Shown: positions 27,661 to 36,708, counted from the first letter of the stretch. The stretch: 64,000 nucleotides of DNA from Alicyclobacillus fastidiosus (GCF_026651875.1 NZ_CP104067.1:4268501-4332500), one strand, 5' to 3'. Notes: a model not told the origin generated them from the letters alone. Numbers and translations are program-made.

Positions 27661-29031
27661 ATGCTCGGCATTTGGATTGGTAAGTTGGTCACCTGGCTTT
27701 TGCGAATGCGAGGGATGGATGCGACTAGCTTCCCAGGGAAAATCGCCTTAAAGTTTTCACCCCGTCTCTTAGCCTGGTTTGGCAGGCGCATCGAGCGGGT
27801 GATTGTTGTCACCGGAACGAACGGAAAGACCACGACGACCTCCCTACTCGCAGCCATGATGCAGCACGAGGAACCGGTCATCACAAATCACAAAGGGGCC
27901 AACCTGCTCCAAGGCATCGCGACGGCCTTTCTCCAACACGCGAGTTGGACGGGCAAACTCGCCGCCAAGACGGCGGTCCTCGAGGTGGACGAGGCCACTT
28001 TCCCGCTCTTGGCAGATAGCCTTCCCATCGTCGTGATTGCCGTGACCAACGTCTTTCGCGACCAGTTGGACAGGTACGGCGAGCTCGACGTCACCGTCGA
28101 CAAGTTGTTCTCGGCCATCCGCAAAACGGACGCCTGCCTGGTATTGAACGCCGATGATCCCATCTGTCGCAATCTCGGCCTGCGCGCAAGCCGCAAGACA
28201 TTCTACTACGGGATGTCGCGCGACACCGCTCGCGCCGCCTTGCGCCGTCAGATGAGAGACGGACAGTTTTGCATGAACTGTGGGCACGAGCTGGTGTACG
28301 ACGCGTTCTGGTACGGACAATTGGGGCTGTACCGCTGCCCGTCATGCGACTTTTCGCGCCCGCATCCAGAGTTCATCGGCGTCTATCGCGGAAAGACGAT
28401 GGCGCTGTGCGAGGCGCAACTGCCAGAAGTGGAATTAAAGATGCCCGTGCAAGGTCTGTACAACGCCTATAACGTCCTGGCCGCCGCCTCTGCAGCCCGC
28501 GTCGTCGGGCTCTGGGCTGGACCCATTCACGACGGCTTGGCGGACTACAATCCGCCGGACGGCCGCATGCAATCCTTCGATACAAAGGCGCCCGTCACGT
28601 TGAACCTGGTAAAGAATCCGACGGGTTGCGACAGCGTTGTTCAGGCGGTGGTGTCAGAACCTGGCGAGAAGGTCGTCGTCATCGGCATCAACGACCTCGC
28701 CGCCGATGGCCGCGACGTATCTTGGCTCTGGGATGCGGACTTTGAACTGTTCGCGGAGGACGACAACGTCGTGTCGTTTATCACCAGTGGATATCGCGCG
28801 GAAGACATGGCCCTGCGCTTAAAATACGCCGGCATCGACAGCTCGCGCATCCGCGTGGAGTCCGACATGGACGCGGCGATGGATTTTGCGATTGAGTCCG
28901 CTCGCCTTCAACACGTCCCTGTGTTTGCCCTCTGCACATATACGCTGCTTCACAAGACCGTCCATACTCTAACAGCAAAGGCGAGAGACCATGAACGAGC
29001 GAACGCTGAATATCGCGCATCTGTATCCTGA
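27661..29031 (+). CDS. murT: Lipid II isoglutaminyl synthase, MurT subunit
   Basis: 456 residues from ATG 27661 behind AAAGGA. Mur ligase-type ATP site VIVVTGTNGKTTTTSLLA (about residues 46-63). EVDEATFP, VTNVFRDQLDRYGELD and VLNADDP follow. A Cys4 zinc ribbon, CMNCG and CPSC about 20 residues apart, is the MurT-specific insertion. The C-terminal DUF1727 domain has NPTGCDSVV, the WLWDADFE segment and an AxYTxLxxLR-like end. With GatD it amidates D-Glu to D-isoGln in lipid II. It overlaps gatD by 41 bp. Confidence 0.95.
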   Translation: MLGIWIGKLVTWLLRMRGMDATSFPGKIALKFSPRLLAWFGRRIERVIVVTGTNGKTTTTSLLAAMMQHEEPVITNHKGANLLQGIATAFLQHASWTGKLAAKTAVLEVDEATFPLLADSLPIVVIAVTNVFRDQLDRYGELDVTVDKLFSAIRKTDACLVLNADDPICRNLGLRASRKTFYYGMSRDTARAALRRQMRDGQFCMNCGHELVYDAFWYGQLGLYRCPSCDFSRPHPEFIGVYRGKTMALCEAQLPEVELKMPVQGLYNAYNVLAAASAARVVGLWAGPIHDGLADYNPPDGRMQSFDTKAPVTLNLVKNPTGCDSVVQAVVSEPGEKVVVIGINDLAADGRDVSWLWDADFELFAEDDNVVSFITSGYRAEDMALRLKYAGIDSSRIRVESDMDAAMDFAIESARLQHVPVFALCTYTLLHKTVHTLTAKARDHERANAEYRASVS

Positions 29032-29758
29032 CTTACTCAACCTGTACGCGGACCGCGGTAATATCGTCACCTTGGTGCAACGCCTTCGCTGGCGTGGAAT
29101 CACAGCTACCGTTCACGAAGTGACACACCAAGACACACCCCGTCTGTCTGCGTACGACCTCGTGTTACTTGGAGGCGGCTCAGATAGAGAGCAAGAAATT
29201 GTCGGCGAATACCTATTCAAGCACAAGCAAGAGTTCAAAGAGGCCGTCGAATCGGGGCTGCCGCTCTTAGCCATCTGCGGAGGATACCAGTTGCTAGGGG
29301 CTTACTATCAGCTGCCAAACGGGCAAAAGATCCAGGGCCTCGACATTCTCGATATGTACACGAGCGCGGGTACGGGCTTACCACGGCTCATCGGCAACGT
29401 GGCGATTGAAACCGAGTACGGTATCGTGATGGGCTTTGAGAATCACGGCGGCCGTACCATACATCAACACCGTCCACTTGGCAAAGTCCTACACGGACAC
29501 GGCAACGACGGGGAGAGCGGGCACGAAGGTGTCCATCACTTGAACATCTGGGGAACGTACATCCACGGTCCATTGCTCCCGAAGAATCCACAGTTCGCAG
29601 ATGCGGTGCTCGCCACCGCCCTGGAATATGCGGGTCATTCTCCCGACCTCGATCCGCTCGACGACGCAGTCGAGGAGTCGGCCCGCCGCGCATTTCTAGC
29701 GCGGAGAATGCCAGACGTGACGTCAAACCCTGATGTGTCAGCGGCCCAACCGAAATAG
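28991..29758 (+). CDS. gatD: Lipid II isoglutaminyl synthase, GatD glutamine amidotransferase subunit
   Basis: 255 residues. The N-terminus LNIAHLYPDLLNLYADRGNIVTL is the GatD signature. The nucleophile is Cys in LLAICGGYQLLG (about residue 94), and the catalytic His is in TYIHGPLLPKNPQFAD. It releases ammonia from glutamine for MurT. The start lies inside the murT 3' end (41 bp overlap), so translation is coupled. A terminator follows at 29783-29820. Confidence 0.95.
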   Translation: MNERTLNIAHLYPDLLNLYADRGNIVTLVQRLRWRGITATVHEVTHQDTPRLSAYDLVLLGGGSDREQEIVGEYLFKHKQEFKEAVESGLPLLAICGGYQLLGAYYQLPNGQKIQGLDILDMYTSAGTGLPRLIGNVAIETEYGIVMGFENHGGRTIHQHRPLGKVLHGHGNDGESGHEGVHHLNIWGTYIHGPLLPKNPQFADAVLATALEYAGHSPDLDPLDDAVEESARRAFLARRMPDVTSNPDVSAAQPK

Positions 29759-29782
29759 GCCAAACTCTAGAATACAGCGTAG

Positions 29783-29820
29783 ACGGCGTGCTCGGGAAAG
29801 ACGAGCACGCCGTTCTTTCG
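29783..29820 (+). terminator. Terminator of murT-gatD
   Basis: A 12-bp perfect stem, ACGGCGTGCTCG (29783-29794) with CGAGCACGCCGT (29802-29813), 7-nt loop, then TCTTTCGTT. Placed 25 bp after gatD. Confidence 0.85.
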
Positions 29821-29859
29821 TTCACCCGCCGCGCACCCGACCAGCACACGGCACCTCGT

Positions 29860-29912
29860 TTGACGTAACACCTAAAGGTGTTATATAGTAAATCCGAAAC
29901 CAAAGGGTGTTA
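29860..29912 (+). promoter_or_regulatory. Promoter with ArsR-type operator occupying the spacer
   Basis: TTGACG (29860-29865) and TATAGT (29884-29889) are 18 bp apart. The whole spacer is a perfect palindrome, TAACACC-TAAA-GGTGTTA (29866-29883). A second, degenerate copy with the same 4-bp gap follows at 29895-29912 (CGAAACC-AAAG-GGTGTTA), around the start of transcription. The downstream genes are an SRPBCC protein and an ArsR regulator, so autorepression is the simple reading. It lies 25 bp before the SRPBCC start. Confidence 0.75.
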
Positions 29913-29937
29913 CATATCATCCAACTGGAGGCAGACA

Positions 29938-30363
29938 ATGTCTGAAAACACATCGAGCGCACTTCCCGACATCCGTAAGGTCATCGTACTGAACGCCCCA
30001 ATCGACAAAGTGTGGGCCGCGGTCGCGACATCCGAAGGCATTACCGCGTGGTTCATGCCAAACACGTTTCAACCGCTGGAAGGTTATCAATTCACATTGG
30101 ATGCAGGCCCGTACGGCATCGTTCCCTGTCAGGTAACAGATCTGAATCCCCCTCACCTGTTGAGGTTTAATTGGGGTAAGGATTGGCAACTCTCATTTGA
30201 GTTAAAGGAGCTTGGTGTCAAAACGGAATTGACCTTGACACATTCGGGTTGGGATGCGAACACCGTCACGGAGTTCGGCCAACCCCACGCCGCCATCCGC
30301 GAGCGCATGGACCAGGGTTGGGAGAAGCTGCAGTACGCCGTTCGTGACTATGTCGAGGCGTAA
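29938..30363 (+). CDS. SRPBCC (AHSA1-like) domain protein
   Basis: 141 residues from ATG 29938 behind CTGGAGG. IRKVIVLNAPIDKVWAAVATSEGITAWFMPN, FTLDAGPYG, LLRFNWGKDW and WEKLQYAVRDYVEA fit the SRPBCC/AHSA1 helix-grip fold, which binds hydrophobic ligands. Such proteins are commonly encoded with an ArsR repressor. Here the ArsR gene follows after 2 bp. The ligand and any enzymatic role are unknown. Confidence 0.9.
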   Translation: MSENTSSALPDIRKVIVLNAPIDKVWAAVATSEGITAWFMPNTFQPLEGYQFTLDAGPYGIVPCQVTDLNPPHLLRFNWGKDWQLSFELKELGVKTELTLTHSGWDANTVTEFGQPHAAIRERMDQGWEKLQYAVRDYVEA

Positions 30364-30365
30364 TC

Positions 30366-30743
30366 ATGGCGACGCCTGCACTCAAACACGACGTGTTTCA
30401 AGCCATTGCTGACCCGACCCGTCGAAAGCTCCTAGGGCTGCTGGCCGACCAGGAACTGCCCATCACGTCTATCAGTGAACATTTTCCCATCAGCCGCACG
30501 GCCGTGAACAAACACCTGCACGTTCTCTCCGACGCCGGCCTGGTCACTTCGCAGCGAGTTGGGCGTGAGACACGATATCGACTCGAGCCTGAACCACTGC
30601 GACAAGTCAAACAGTGGCTTTCCTACTACGAGCGGTTTTGGGACAACAAATTGGCCAAACTCAAACATTTTGTGGAAGGTGAGGCAAACGAGGCGCCTCA
30701 TTCACTGAGGATTGTAGACGAACCCACTCGGGAAAACGACTAA
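30366..30743 (+). CDS. ArsR family transcriptional regulator
   Basis: 125 residues. The winged helix begins VFQAIADPTRRKLLGLLA, with recognition helix SISEHFPISRTAVNKHLHVLSDAGLV and wing VGRETRYRLEPEPLRQV. No cysteine metal site is present, so it is not a metal sensor of the SmtB kind. It belongs to the subgroup paired with AHSA1 proteins. It presumably represses its own operon through the palindrome at 29866-29883. The two-base gap to the SRPBCC gene implies coupled translation. Confidence 0.92.
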   Translation: MATPALKHDVFQAIADPTRRKLLGLLADQELPITSISEHFPISRTAVNKHLHVLSDAGLVTSQRVGRETRYRLEPEPLRQVKQWLSYYERFWDNKLAKLKHFVEGEANEAPHSLRIVDEPTREND

Positions 30744-30754
30744 AGAAAGGGGCA

Positions 30755-30786
30755 AGAGGCGGACGTAAGAGGCCGCCTCTTTCTTG
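30755..30786. terminator. Bidirectional terminator after the ArsR gene
   Basis: AGAGGCGG (30755-30762) pairs with CCGCCTCT (30773-30780), followed by TTCTT on the plus strand. On the minus strand the stem is followed by TGCCCCTTTCTTT. It separates the ArsR operon from the convergent SDR operon. Confidence 0.75.
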
Positions 30787-30806
30787 GCTGAAGACTGGGC
30801 GCGTCG

Positions 30807-31619
30807 TTAGAATCCGTAAATCGTCATGCCACCATCGACAAACAGCGTTTGACCAGTCATGTAAGACGCCGCCTCCGATGCCAGGAACACGGTCGGGCCG
30901 ATGAGCTCGTGCAGCTCGCCTACGCGGTTCAACGGCGTGCGAGCCAAAATCTCCGCCAAATATGCGGGCTGATTCAGCAGGTTCTCGGTCAATGGCGTAC
31001 GAAAGTACCACGGACCGATACCGTTGACGCGAACGTTGTGCTTCCCCCACTCCAAGGCCAGTACCTTCGTCATCTGAATGACACCCGCCTTGGCCGCCGC
31101 GTAGACAACACCGGTTCGGAGCGCCACATGCCCACCGACGGACGAGATGTTGACGATACTTCCCCTTCCCTGCTTGACCATCTCCCGTCCAAAGGACTGA
31201 GCCACGAAAAACGCGCCGCGCAAATCCGTGTCGATGATGGTTTGCCACTCCTCTGGCGTCACGTCGAGTGCAGGTGTGCGGATGTTCACACCGGCGTTGT
31301 TCACGAGGACGTCAATTGGCCCTTGTGCGTGGATAGCTGCTACCGTAGCCGCTATCTCCTCGACGCTCGTGAGGTCACAGGCGTGGGCAGTGGCGGATCG
31401 ATTCGGGAAATGCCGATGAATCGTTTCCGTCGCATCCGCGAGCAGTGCGGTATCCCTCGCTATCAACACCACGTCTGCACCAGCCGCGGCGAGTCCGATA
31501 GCCAGAGCGCGTCCGATGCCGCGACTCGCCCCTGTGACCACGGCCCGCTTTCCCTCGAGGGAAAACAGGTCGCAAGTACCAAGCCAAGTCGAAGGAACGT
31601 TCGAAGCATCATTTGCCAT
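30807..31619 (-). CDS. Short-chain dehydrogenase/reductase
   Basis: 270 residues of the classical SDR family. The nucleotide-binding TGASRGIG (about residues 29-36), VLNVNAG-type LVNNAGVN, catalytic Ser in NISSVGG and YxxxK in VYAAAKAG are all present; FVDGGMTIYGF ends the protein. The overall form resembles gluconate 5-dehydrogenase and 3-oxoacyl-ACP reductase-like enzymes; the substrate is not assignable. It overlaps the upstream 4HBT thioesterase by 11 bp and is the last gene of a three-gene operon with two acyl-CoA thioesterases, which suggests an acyl-type substrate. Confidence 0.9.
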   Translation of the reverse strand: MANDASNVPSTWLGTCDLFSLEGKRAVVTGASRGIGRALAIGLAAAGADVVLIARDTALLADATETIHRHFPNRSATAHACDLTSVEEIAATVAAIHAQGPIDVLVNNAGVNIRTPALDVTPEEWQTIIDTDLRGAFFVAQSFGREMVKQGRGSIVNISSVGGHVALRTGVVYAAAKAGVIQMTKVLALEWGKHNVRVNGIGPWYFRTPLTENLLNQPAYLAEILARTPLNRVGELHELIGPTVFLASEAASYMTGQTLFVDGGMTIYGF

Positions 31620-32034
31620 ACGGGACTTCCCCCTCGCTGTGAAGATATCGCTCTAACACTTGACGCACATCGTCCGGAATTCGCGCCGCCTTTTGTGCCT
31701 GGTAGTCAAAGTGGACGACGGTTAGGACGCACTCACACAATCGCGTTCCGTCAATCGCCAACAGGTGCGTCACCAATTCTGCACTGGAGTGCCCCAGCTT
31801 CCTGACCCACATCCGCGAAATGATGTCCCTATGTTCAGGAAACTTCGTTTGCGAAACAAATTTATAGGCCGCGCTCGCGAGGATGAGCGGGATGGAAAAA
31901 CTTCCAAAATGCTCCTCGATGAATTGAATCCGCGCTTCCTCCATGAAGGTCGCGTAGGACGCATTGTTCACGTGCCCATACATATCCGTATCTCGGAATC
32001 TAACCCGGATGGTTGATTCATAGAACATGACCAT
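31609..32034 (-). CDS. Acyl-CoA thioesterase, 4-hydroxybenzoyl-CoA thioesterase (hotdog) family
   Basis: 141 residues from ATG 32034. RVRFRDTDMYGHVNNASYATFMEEAR carries the D(T/A)D..GHVNN catalytic motif of YbgC/FadM-like enzymes, with the usual EARIQFI helix following. It hydrolyses fatty acyl- or aryl-CoA thioesters. The gene starts 3 bp after the upstream PaaI-type gene and overlaps the SDR. The substrate cannot be told. Confidence 0.9.
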   Translation of the reverse strand: MVMFYESTIRVRFRDTDMYGHVNNASYATFMEEARIQFIEEHFGSFSIPLILASAAYKFVSQTKFPEHRDIISRMWVRKLGHSSAELVTHLLAIDGTRLCECVLTVVHFDYQAQKAARIPDDVRQVLERYLHSEGEVPYGK

Positions 32035-32037
32035 TCA

Positions 32038-32454
32038 CTACTTCCTGCTGTTGGACTCGCTCTTCGCTTTGCGGGCAATGATGGCGACGGTGCAGCGGGA
32101 TATGCAAATCAGTTGATCCCGCTCGTTCGTGATCCGAATGTCCCAGACGAGCGTTGTCGCGCCGCGGTGAACGGGCGTTGCGACGGCGGTGACAATGCCA
32201 TCTCTGGCGGAGCGGATGTGATTGGCGTTGATTTCAAGGCCGACGGCCGTTTTCTCGTCGGTGTTGACGTTTAGCAAAGACCCGAGGCTCGCAGCCGATT
32301 CCGCCAACGCGACGCTGGCCCCACCGTGTAACAGCCCCATCGGCTGATGTGTTCTCGCGTCCACTGGCATCGTCATCACCACTTTGTCTGGCGTAGCCTC
32401 GATGACCTCCATGCCAAGCAGTTCCATAAGCGTGTTATGTAGCAGTTCTTTCAT
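32038..32454 (-). CDS. PaaI-family hotdog thioesterase (MenI/YuxO-like)
   Basis: 138 residues from ATG 32454 behind AGGAGAGG. THQPMGLLHGGASVALAESAAS is the PaaI/MenI motif (HGG..ALAE), and VGLEINANHIRSARDG follows. It closely resembles B. subtilis YuxO/MenI, which hydrolyses 1,4-dihydroxy-2-naphthoyl-CoA in menaquinone synthesis, but no men gene is nearby. First gene of the two-thioesterase plus SDR operon. Specificity is open. Confidence 0.87.
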   Translation of the reverse strand: MKELLHNTLMELLGMEVIEATPDKVVMTMPVDARTHQPMGLLHGGASVALAESAASLGSLLNVNTDEKTAVGLEINANHIRSARDGIVTAVATPVHRGATTLVWDIRITNERDQLICISRCTVAIIARKAKSESNSRK

Positions 32455-32586
32455 TGGCCATTACCTCTCCTTCAACCATATTGTACTACAAGACCGATGC
32501 TTGTCCGCTCCGCCCCCGTACCTACGGCCAAGCCCGTGCCGGTGCACTTCCCTTCGGCGGGCAAATCCTGGCCGCCCGAGCCCCAT

Positions 32587-33540
32587 TCAGCGAACGAAAA
32601 AATGCTGATGAAGTTCCCGGCGCTTTTCCCACGTCTCGATGACGAAATCCCACTGTGCTTCGTCCTTGGCGTGGGTGCCACTGCGCGCCGCGCGCCGCAG
32701 CAGGTGAATGACTTCGCGCGGGATCTCGAAGAAGGCCGAGAAAATGGCCTGTTCGTGGCGGTGAAATTGGTCGTACCCGTAGCCGGTGAGGAGTTGCTCG
32801 ACGAGTGGAACGGAAAAATTACACGTGTTCATCGCCGCTTTTGCCAGCTCTTCTAAGGGAAATCCGAGGTCGAGGCGTTCCCAGTCGATCAACCGCGCCT
32901 GTTTCCCCACGAAAAAGACGTTGGGTACCGTCACGTCGCCGTGCACCACCCCTGGTTTGAGGTGTTTGTGCAAGGTCTGCAATCGATGGAACGAGCGATG
33001 AAGCGTCTTTTGAATATCCTCCCCCTCCCGCTCGACAAAGCGACGAGCGGTCGTCGGGAGCCGTCGCGAGATTCCCTGTTGGAGAAGCTGCGACGCATAC
33101 ACCGCAGGGCGCAACCGAACTCGCCATTGCGGGTGGCGAAAGGCACTGAGGTCTGGACTGGTCTCGTGGATAGTGCCGAGGGTACGCCCAAGGCCGCGGG
33201 CGTCCGATTCCGAATATTGAAAAGGGCGTCCGTTGACCCAATCAATCAGATAATAGAGTTCCTCGCCATGCTTCACGTAGGGCTTGCCCGCGCGTGTTTT
33301 GTACCACTTAGGAAGACCTGACAACCGCGTGTGCACGAGCGCTTGGTGCTTTTTGTAAAACCGGCGCAAGGCCTCTTCCGTGCCCGTATACCGCTTGAGT
33401 TTGCGCCAACCGTCCATACATTCGAGCTTGGCCGCCACGCGCTTTAAGTACAATGAGTCGTACCACGATATGTTCATGACCGTCACGCCGTAGACCTGAT
33501 CCAACAAATGCTCGAGTTCGTCCTTCCGCGAAAAACCCAC
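32587..33540 (-). CDS. CotS-like spore coat protein / aminoglycoside-phosphotransferase-fold kinase
   Basis: 317 residues from GTG 33540 behind GGAGTGGGG. The kinase-like fold shows the N-lobe WYDSLYLKRVAAKLECMDGWRKLKRYTG, the catalytic loop VVHGDVTVPNVFFV (HGDxxxxN), the metal-binding LIDWERLDLG and the preceding ELYYLIDWVNGRPF. This matches the CotS/YutH/CotI family of Bacillales spore coat proteins. CotI- and CotS-like proteins are enriched in spores, and some have protein kinase activity. It is evidence that the host sporulates. Confidence 0.88.
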   Translation of the reverse strand: MGFSRKDELEHLLDQVYGVTVMNISWYDSLYLKRVAAKLECMDGWRKLKRYTGTEEALRRFYKKHQALVHTRLSGLPKWYKTRAGKPYVKHGEELYYLIDWVNGRPFQYSESDARGLGRTLGTIHETSPDLSAFRHPQWRVRLRPAVYASQLLQQGISRRLPTTARRFVEREGEDIQKTLHRSFHRLQTLHKHLKPGVVHGDVTVPNVFFVGKQARLIDWERLDLGFPLEELAKAAMNTCNFSVPLVEQLLTGYGYDQFHRHEQAIFSAFFEIPREVIHLLRRAARSGTHAKDEAQWDFVIETWEKRRELHQHFFVR

Positions 33541-33645
33541 GCGTCCCCACTCCTTTGTCGACTGACGTTCGTCTCAAAGAAGCGTATGCTCGCCAGGACC
33601 AAAAGGTACGAGGCAAGGGGACGCGTGGGCTGTACCAAAAAACAC

Positions 33646-34584
33646 TCAATCGAAACAACGTTGCGCAGCGGTCGCGGTGAGCGCTGGCTCTAACACCAAA
33701 GTGCGACAGGGGATGCCCGCATTCAGCCAGGCGAGAGTCATCTCATCCGCCACAGTGATGGCGTGTTCCGCTGTGCACCAGGCTAGTAGCGTAGGTCCGG
33801 CACCGCTGATGGTGACCGAAAACGCACCGGCGTCGACGGCGGCCGAAGCGACTTCGTCCGCCCCCGGGACGAGGGGTCGTCGATAGGGCTCATGCAGGTA
33901 ATCGACGAGTCCGCCCCGCAGCAGATCTAGGTCATGGGTGGACAAAGCCAGCATCAGTCTCGCACACTGCGCGATGTTCTCCACTACTTCCCCTCTCGGG
34001 TAAGTGGTCGGAAGCACTTTTCGGGCCTGCTCGGTGCTTAATGCAAAATCGGGCGTCGCAGCCACAAAACGCAGATCTCTTGGAATCGGGACCGGCGTTG
34101 TGCGCAGGCCCGCCTTGTCGTGAAAGGCAAGCACCCCGCCGCCGAACAGCGCGGGCGCGACGTTGTCTGGATGACCTTCCATTTCCGTCGCGATACCCAG
34201 TATCCGTTCCACCGGGAGCTCCTTTTGCGGTGCAATTTCCCGAACGAGTGCGTTGCCGAGGACGAGTCCGCCGACAATGGCGGACGCACTGGAGCCAAGC
34301 CCCGATGACACGGGAATTTGATTGTCTAGATGCAGGGAAAACGCGGGGAGCGACTGAGCCGCCAGCCCAGCGTCTTGAAATACCCGCCGCATCGCCTGTA
34401 CGACGACGTTCTCTTCGCCACGCGGCAGACGTTCGGCGGATTCCCCTGTGACCTCGATTCGAAATGGTTCGTCGAGAACAAGCGTAAACGAATTGAATAA
34501 ATCCAGAGCCAATCCGAGACAGTCGAAACCCGGTCCGAGATTGGCACTCGTAGCCGGTACACGAACGGTGAGCTTTCGGATCAT
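33646..34584 (-). CDS. thrB: Homoserine kinase
   Basis: 312 residues from ATG 34584. The GHMP kinase motifs are clear: [21 protein letters not shown] at the N-terminus, [17 protein letters not shown] (ATP-binding loop) and [15 protein letters not shown] near the C-terminus. It phosphorylates homoserine for ThrC. The start ATGA overlaps the thrC stop by 4 bp, so the two are translationally coupled. Homoserine dehydrogenase is not in the window. Confidence 0.96.
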   Translation of the reverse strand: MIRKLTVRVPATSANLGPGFDCLGLALDLFNSFTLVLDEPFRIEVTGESAERLPRGEENVVVQAMRRVFQDAGLAAQSLPAFSLHLDNQIPVSSGLGSSASAIVGGLVLGNALVREIAPQKELPVERILGIATEMEGHPDNVAPALFGGGVLAFHDKAGLRTTPVPIPRDLRFVAATPDFALSTEQARKVLPTTYPRGEVVENIAQCARLMLALSTHDLDLLRGGLVDYLHEPYRRPLVPGADEVASAAVDAGAFSVTISGAGPTLLAWCTAEHAITVADEMTLAWLNAGIPCRTLVLEPALTATAAQRCFD

Positions 34585-35657
34585 ACGCGTTTCCCAAGCA
34601 GCGAAACGACCGTTTGCTTGTCGCTGTCGACCACTTCGGTGACGTCCCCCGCCAAGCGAATCGCGCTGTCTGGGTCCTTCAAACCATTGCCGGTTAGGAC
34701 GCACACGAGTGTTTGTCCCTTCTCCAGTTGACCGCCGCGGTGGCGTTTGAGCAGCCCTGCGACACTGGCGGCTGACGCCGGTTCCGCAAACAGGCCCTCG
34801 CGCGCGATGAGGCGGTACGCCTCTGCGATTTCATCGTCCGTGACAAAATCGATAGCTCCGCCAGATGCGTTCGCCGCGTTCACGGCCTTGTCCCAAGACG
34901 CCGGCTTACCAATGCGAATGGCGGTCGCAAACGTCTCGGGGTGATCAATTGGCTGATTGCGCACGATGGCCGCGGCACCCTCCGCTTCAAAGCCGAACAT
35001 CTTCGGGGTATATGCGACCTTGTTCGCTTTTGCGTACGCCTCAAACCCCATCCAGTAGGCGCTGATGTTGCCCGCGTTGCCGACTGGGATGTACAAGGCG
35101 TGCGGTGCGGTGCCAAGCGCATCACAGATTTCGAACGCGGCGGTCTGCTGCCCCATCAACCGATATGGATTGATAGAATTGACGACTTCCATGCCGAGCG
35201 GTTCCGCCACATCTCGCACAATTTCGAGTGCTTCGTCAAAGTTTCCGCGGATGGCGACAATCCGTGCCCCGTACTGGACGGCCTGAGCCAGCTTGCCAAG
35301 CGCGACATATCCGTGCGGAATGAGGATGACCGCCTGCATGTTTGCGCGTACGGCAAAGGCGGCGGCCGATGCCGACGTGTTTCCCGTGCTGGCACAAATG
35401 ACGGTTTGTTTGCCAGCCTGCTTGGCCTTTGCGACGGCGAGGACCATCCCTCTATCTTTAAACGATCCCGTCGGGTTTGCACCCTCGAGCTTGAGATATA
35501 CGTCGTTTTCTAACAGTTCACTGAGTTTTGCAGCATAAACGAGCGGCGTATTCCCCTCGTGCAGAGATAACAGCGGGGTGTTATCGTCCACTGGCAACCA
35601 CTCGCGGTACGCAGATAACAGACCCGGCCAGCCGACATGCAAACGAGCTTCTCTCAT
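34581..35657 (-). CDS. thrC: Threonine synthase
   Basis: 358 residues from ATG 35657 behind [20 protein letters not shown], the PLP lysine in [34 protein letters not shown] and [15 protein letters not shown] are class II PLP threonine synthase features. It converts O-phosphohomoserine to threonine. Length agrees with the short Bacillus-type enzyme. First gene of thrC-thrB; a possible promoter lies at 35734-35762. No T-box or other leader structure was recognised. Confidence 0.95.
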   Translation of the reverse strand: MREARLHVGWPGLLSAYREWLPVDDNTPLLSLHEGNTPLVYAAKLSELLENDVYLKLEGANPTGSFKDRGMVLAVAKAKQAGKQTVICASTGNTSASAAAFAVRANMQAVILIPHGYVALGKLAQAVQYGARIVAIRGNFDEALEIVRDVAEPLGMEVVNSINPYRLMGQQTAAFEICDALGTAPHALYIPVGNAGNISAYWMGFEAYAKANKVAYTPKMFGFEAEGAAAIVRNQPIDHPETFATAIRIGKPASWDKAVNAANASGGAIDFVTDDEIAEAYRLIAREGLFAEPASAASVAGLLKRHRGGQLEKGQTLVCVLTGNGLKDPDSAIRLAGDVTEVVDSDKQTVVSLLGKRV

Positions 35658-35733
35658 CCTTAGCCAAACTCCTTCTCATCTCCCTGCCCATGCAATCCAA
35701 AAGCTACTGCGACGGGCAGACTCTATAGGCTGA

Positions 35734-35762
35734 ATTTTCATAGAAAGACTAGCAAACGTCAA
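35734..35762 (-). promoter_or_regulatory. Possible promoter of thrC-thrB
   Basis: On the minus strand TTGACG (35757-35762) and GAAAAT (35734-35739) are 17 bp apart, about 75 bp before the thrC start. The -10 is poor, so the assignment is tentative. Confidence 0.35.
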
Positions 35763-35772
35763 TCCTCTGTAT

Positions 35773-36708
35773 TCAGAAGTTTTGACGTGTGAGCGCGAAC
35801 GTCTCTCCATGTTTGGTCAGCGCGATGACCTCCTCGCGCGCAGACGCGGCTCGCAAAAGCCGGTTGATCGGCTCGTCCAGCGGCTCCTGCGACAAGACAA
35901 ACGTGTCGTGGTGGATAGGGATGAGGTGCTGTGCGCCAGTGGCTAGAAACATCTCCCACGCCTGTTCCGGGGTGCAATGCGCACCTTGAAAGGTCTCTGG
36001 TGCGTACGCGCCAATCGGCATACACGTCACCTGCGGTTGAAATTTCGCTACAGCTTCCATCTCCGACGTCAGCGCGGTATCCCCCGCGAAAAAGACACAC
36101 CAATCGCCACGCTGAATCACGTACCCTTGATACCCCTGGTCTCGGTTCCAGGGAAACCGACTACCCCAGTGTTTCACGCGCTGTCCGGTGATGGTGACGC
36201 CACAGTCCAACTCCACCGCTTGGCCCGGTTCTAACTCGAACACCCCGCGTGGTCCGAATCGGCGGATCAGGCGGGCGGTGTTCGCCGCGGTCACCACCTG
36301 CGTCTGCGGGCCGATGAGGTGCCGGAGACTTGGGTAATCGAAGTGATCCATATGCGCGTGGGACAAAAGGACCACATCGACTGGGGGGCATTGCGCCAAC
36401 GCCAAAGCGGGCGCCACGTGCCGACGTGGGCCGATGGTACACAGCGGGAGCGAAACGCCCACCCGCTCGGAAAACACCGGATCTGTGATGATGTTGACCC
36501 CGTCCATTCGAATCAGCAGCGTCGAGTGTCCAATCCACGCGATGTAGAGCCCTTCGTCTCCCCACTCGTCCGGTTTCGGCGAAGCTTCTGGAGAGCGATA
36601 CGGCGGATGTGGCCAACGGCTTGTGGCCCTGCGATACAGCATAAAAAACAGCGCTCCAGCGACGAGGACCACGAGGATCACGACGACAACGACAGTCAGC
36701 CACACCAT
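35773..36708 (-). CDS. Membrane-anchored MBL-fold hydrolase (NAPE-PLD-like)
   Basis: 311 residues. An N-terminal helix (about residues 3-25) precedes an MBL domain of the NAPE-PLD/UlaG type: WIGHSTLLIRMDGVNIITDPVFSERVG, the metal motif SHAHMDHFDYPSL (HxHxDH), VKHWGSRFPWNRDQGYQGYVI and FFAGDTALTSEM; the final His is in IPIHHDTF. Relatives include phospholipase D for N-acyl-ethanolamines, but the substrate in bacteria is unknown. Topology suggests a membrane-attached catalytic domain. Predicted start 36708 is close to the upstream noncoding gap. Confidence 0.88.
   Translation of the reverse strand: MVWLTVVVVVILVVLVAGALFFMLYRRATSRWPHPPYRSPEASPKPDEWGDEGLYIAWIGHSTLLIRMDGVNIITDPVFSERVGVSLPLCTIGPRRHVAPALALAQCPPVDVVLLSHAHMDHFDYPSLRHLIGPQTQVVTAANTARLIRRFGPRGVFELEPGQAVELDCGVTITGQRVKHWGSRFPWNRDQGYQGYVIQRGDWCVFFAGDTALTSEMEAVAKFQPQVTCMPIGAYAPETFQGAHCTPEQAWEMFLATGAQHLIPIHHDTFVLSQEPLDEPINRLLRAASAREEVIALTKHGETFALTRQNF

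Noticed and set aside
30849..31805. 318-residue frame antisense to the SDR and thioesterase genes
   Set aside because: It reads opposite strong SDR and hotdog motifs and contains no recognisable domain.
35658..35772. T-box or threonine leader before thrC
   Set aside because: No T-box or antiterminator sequence could be seen.
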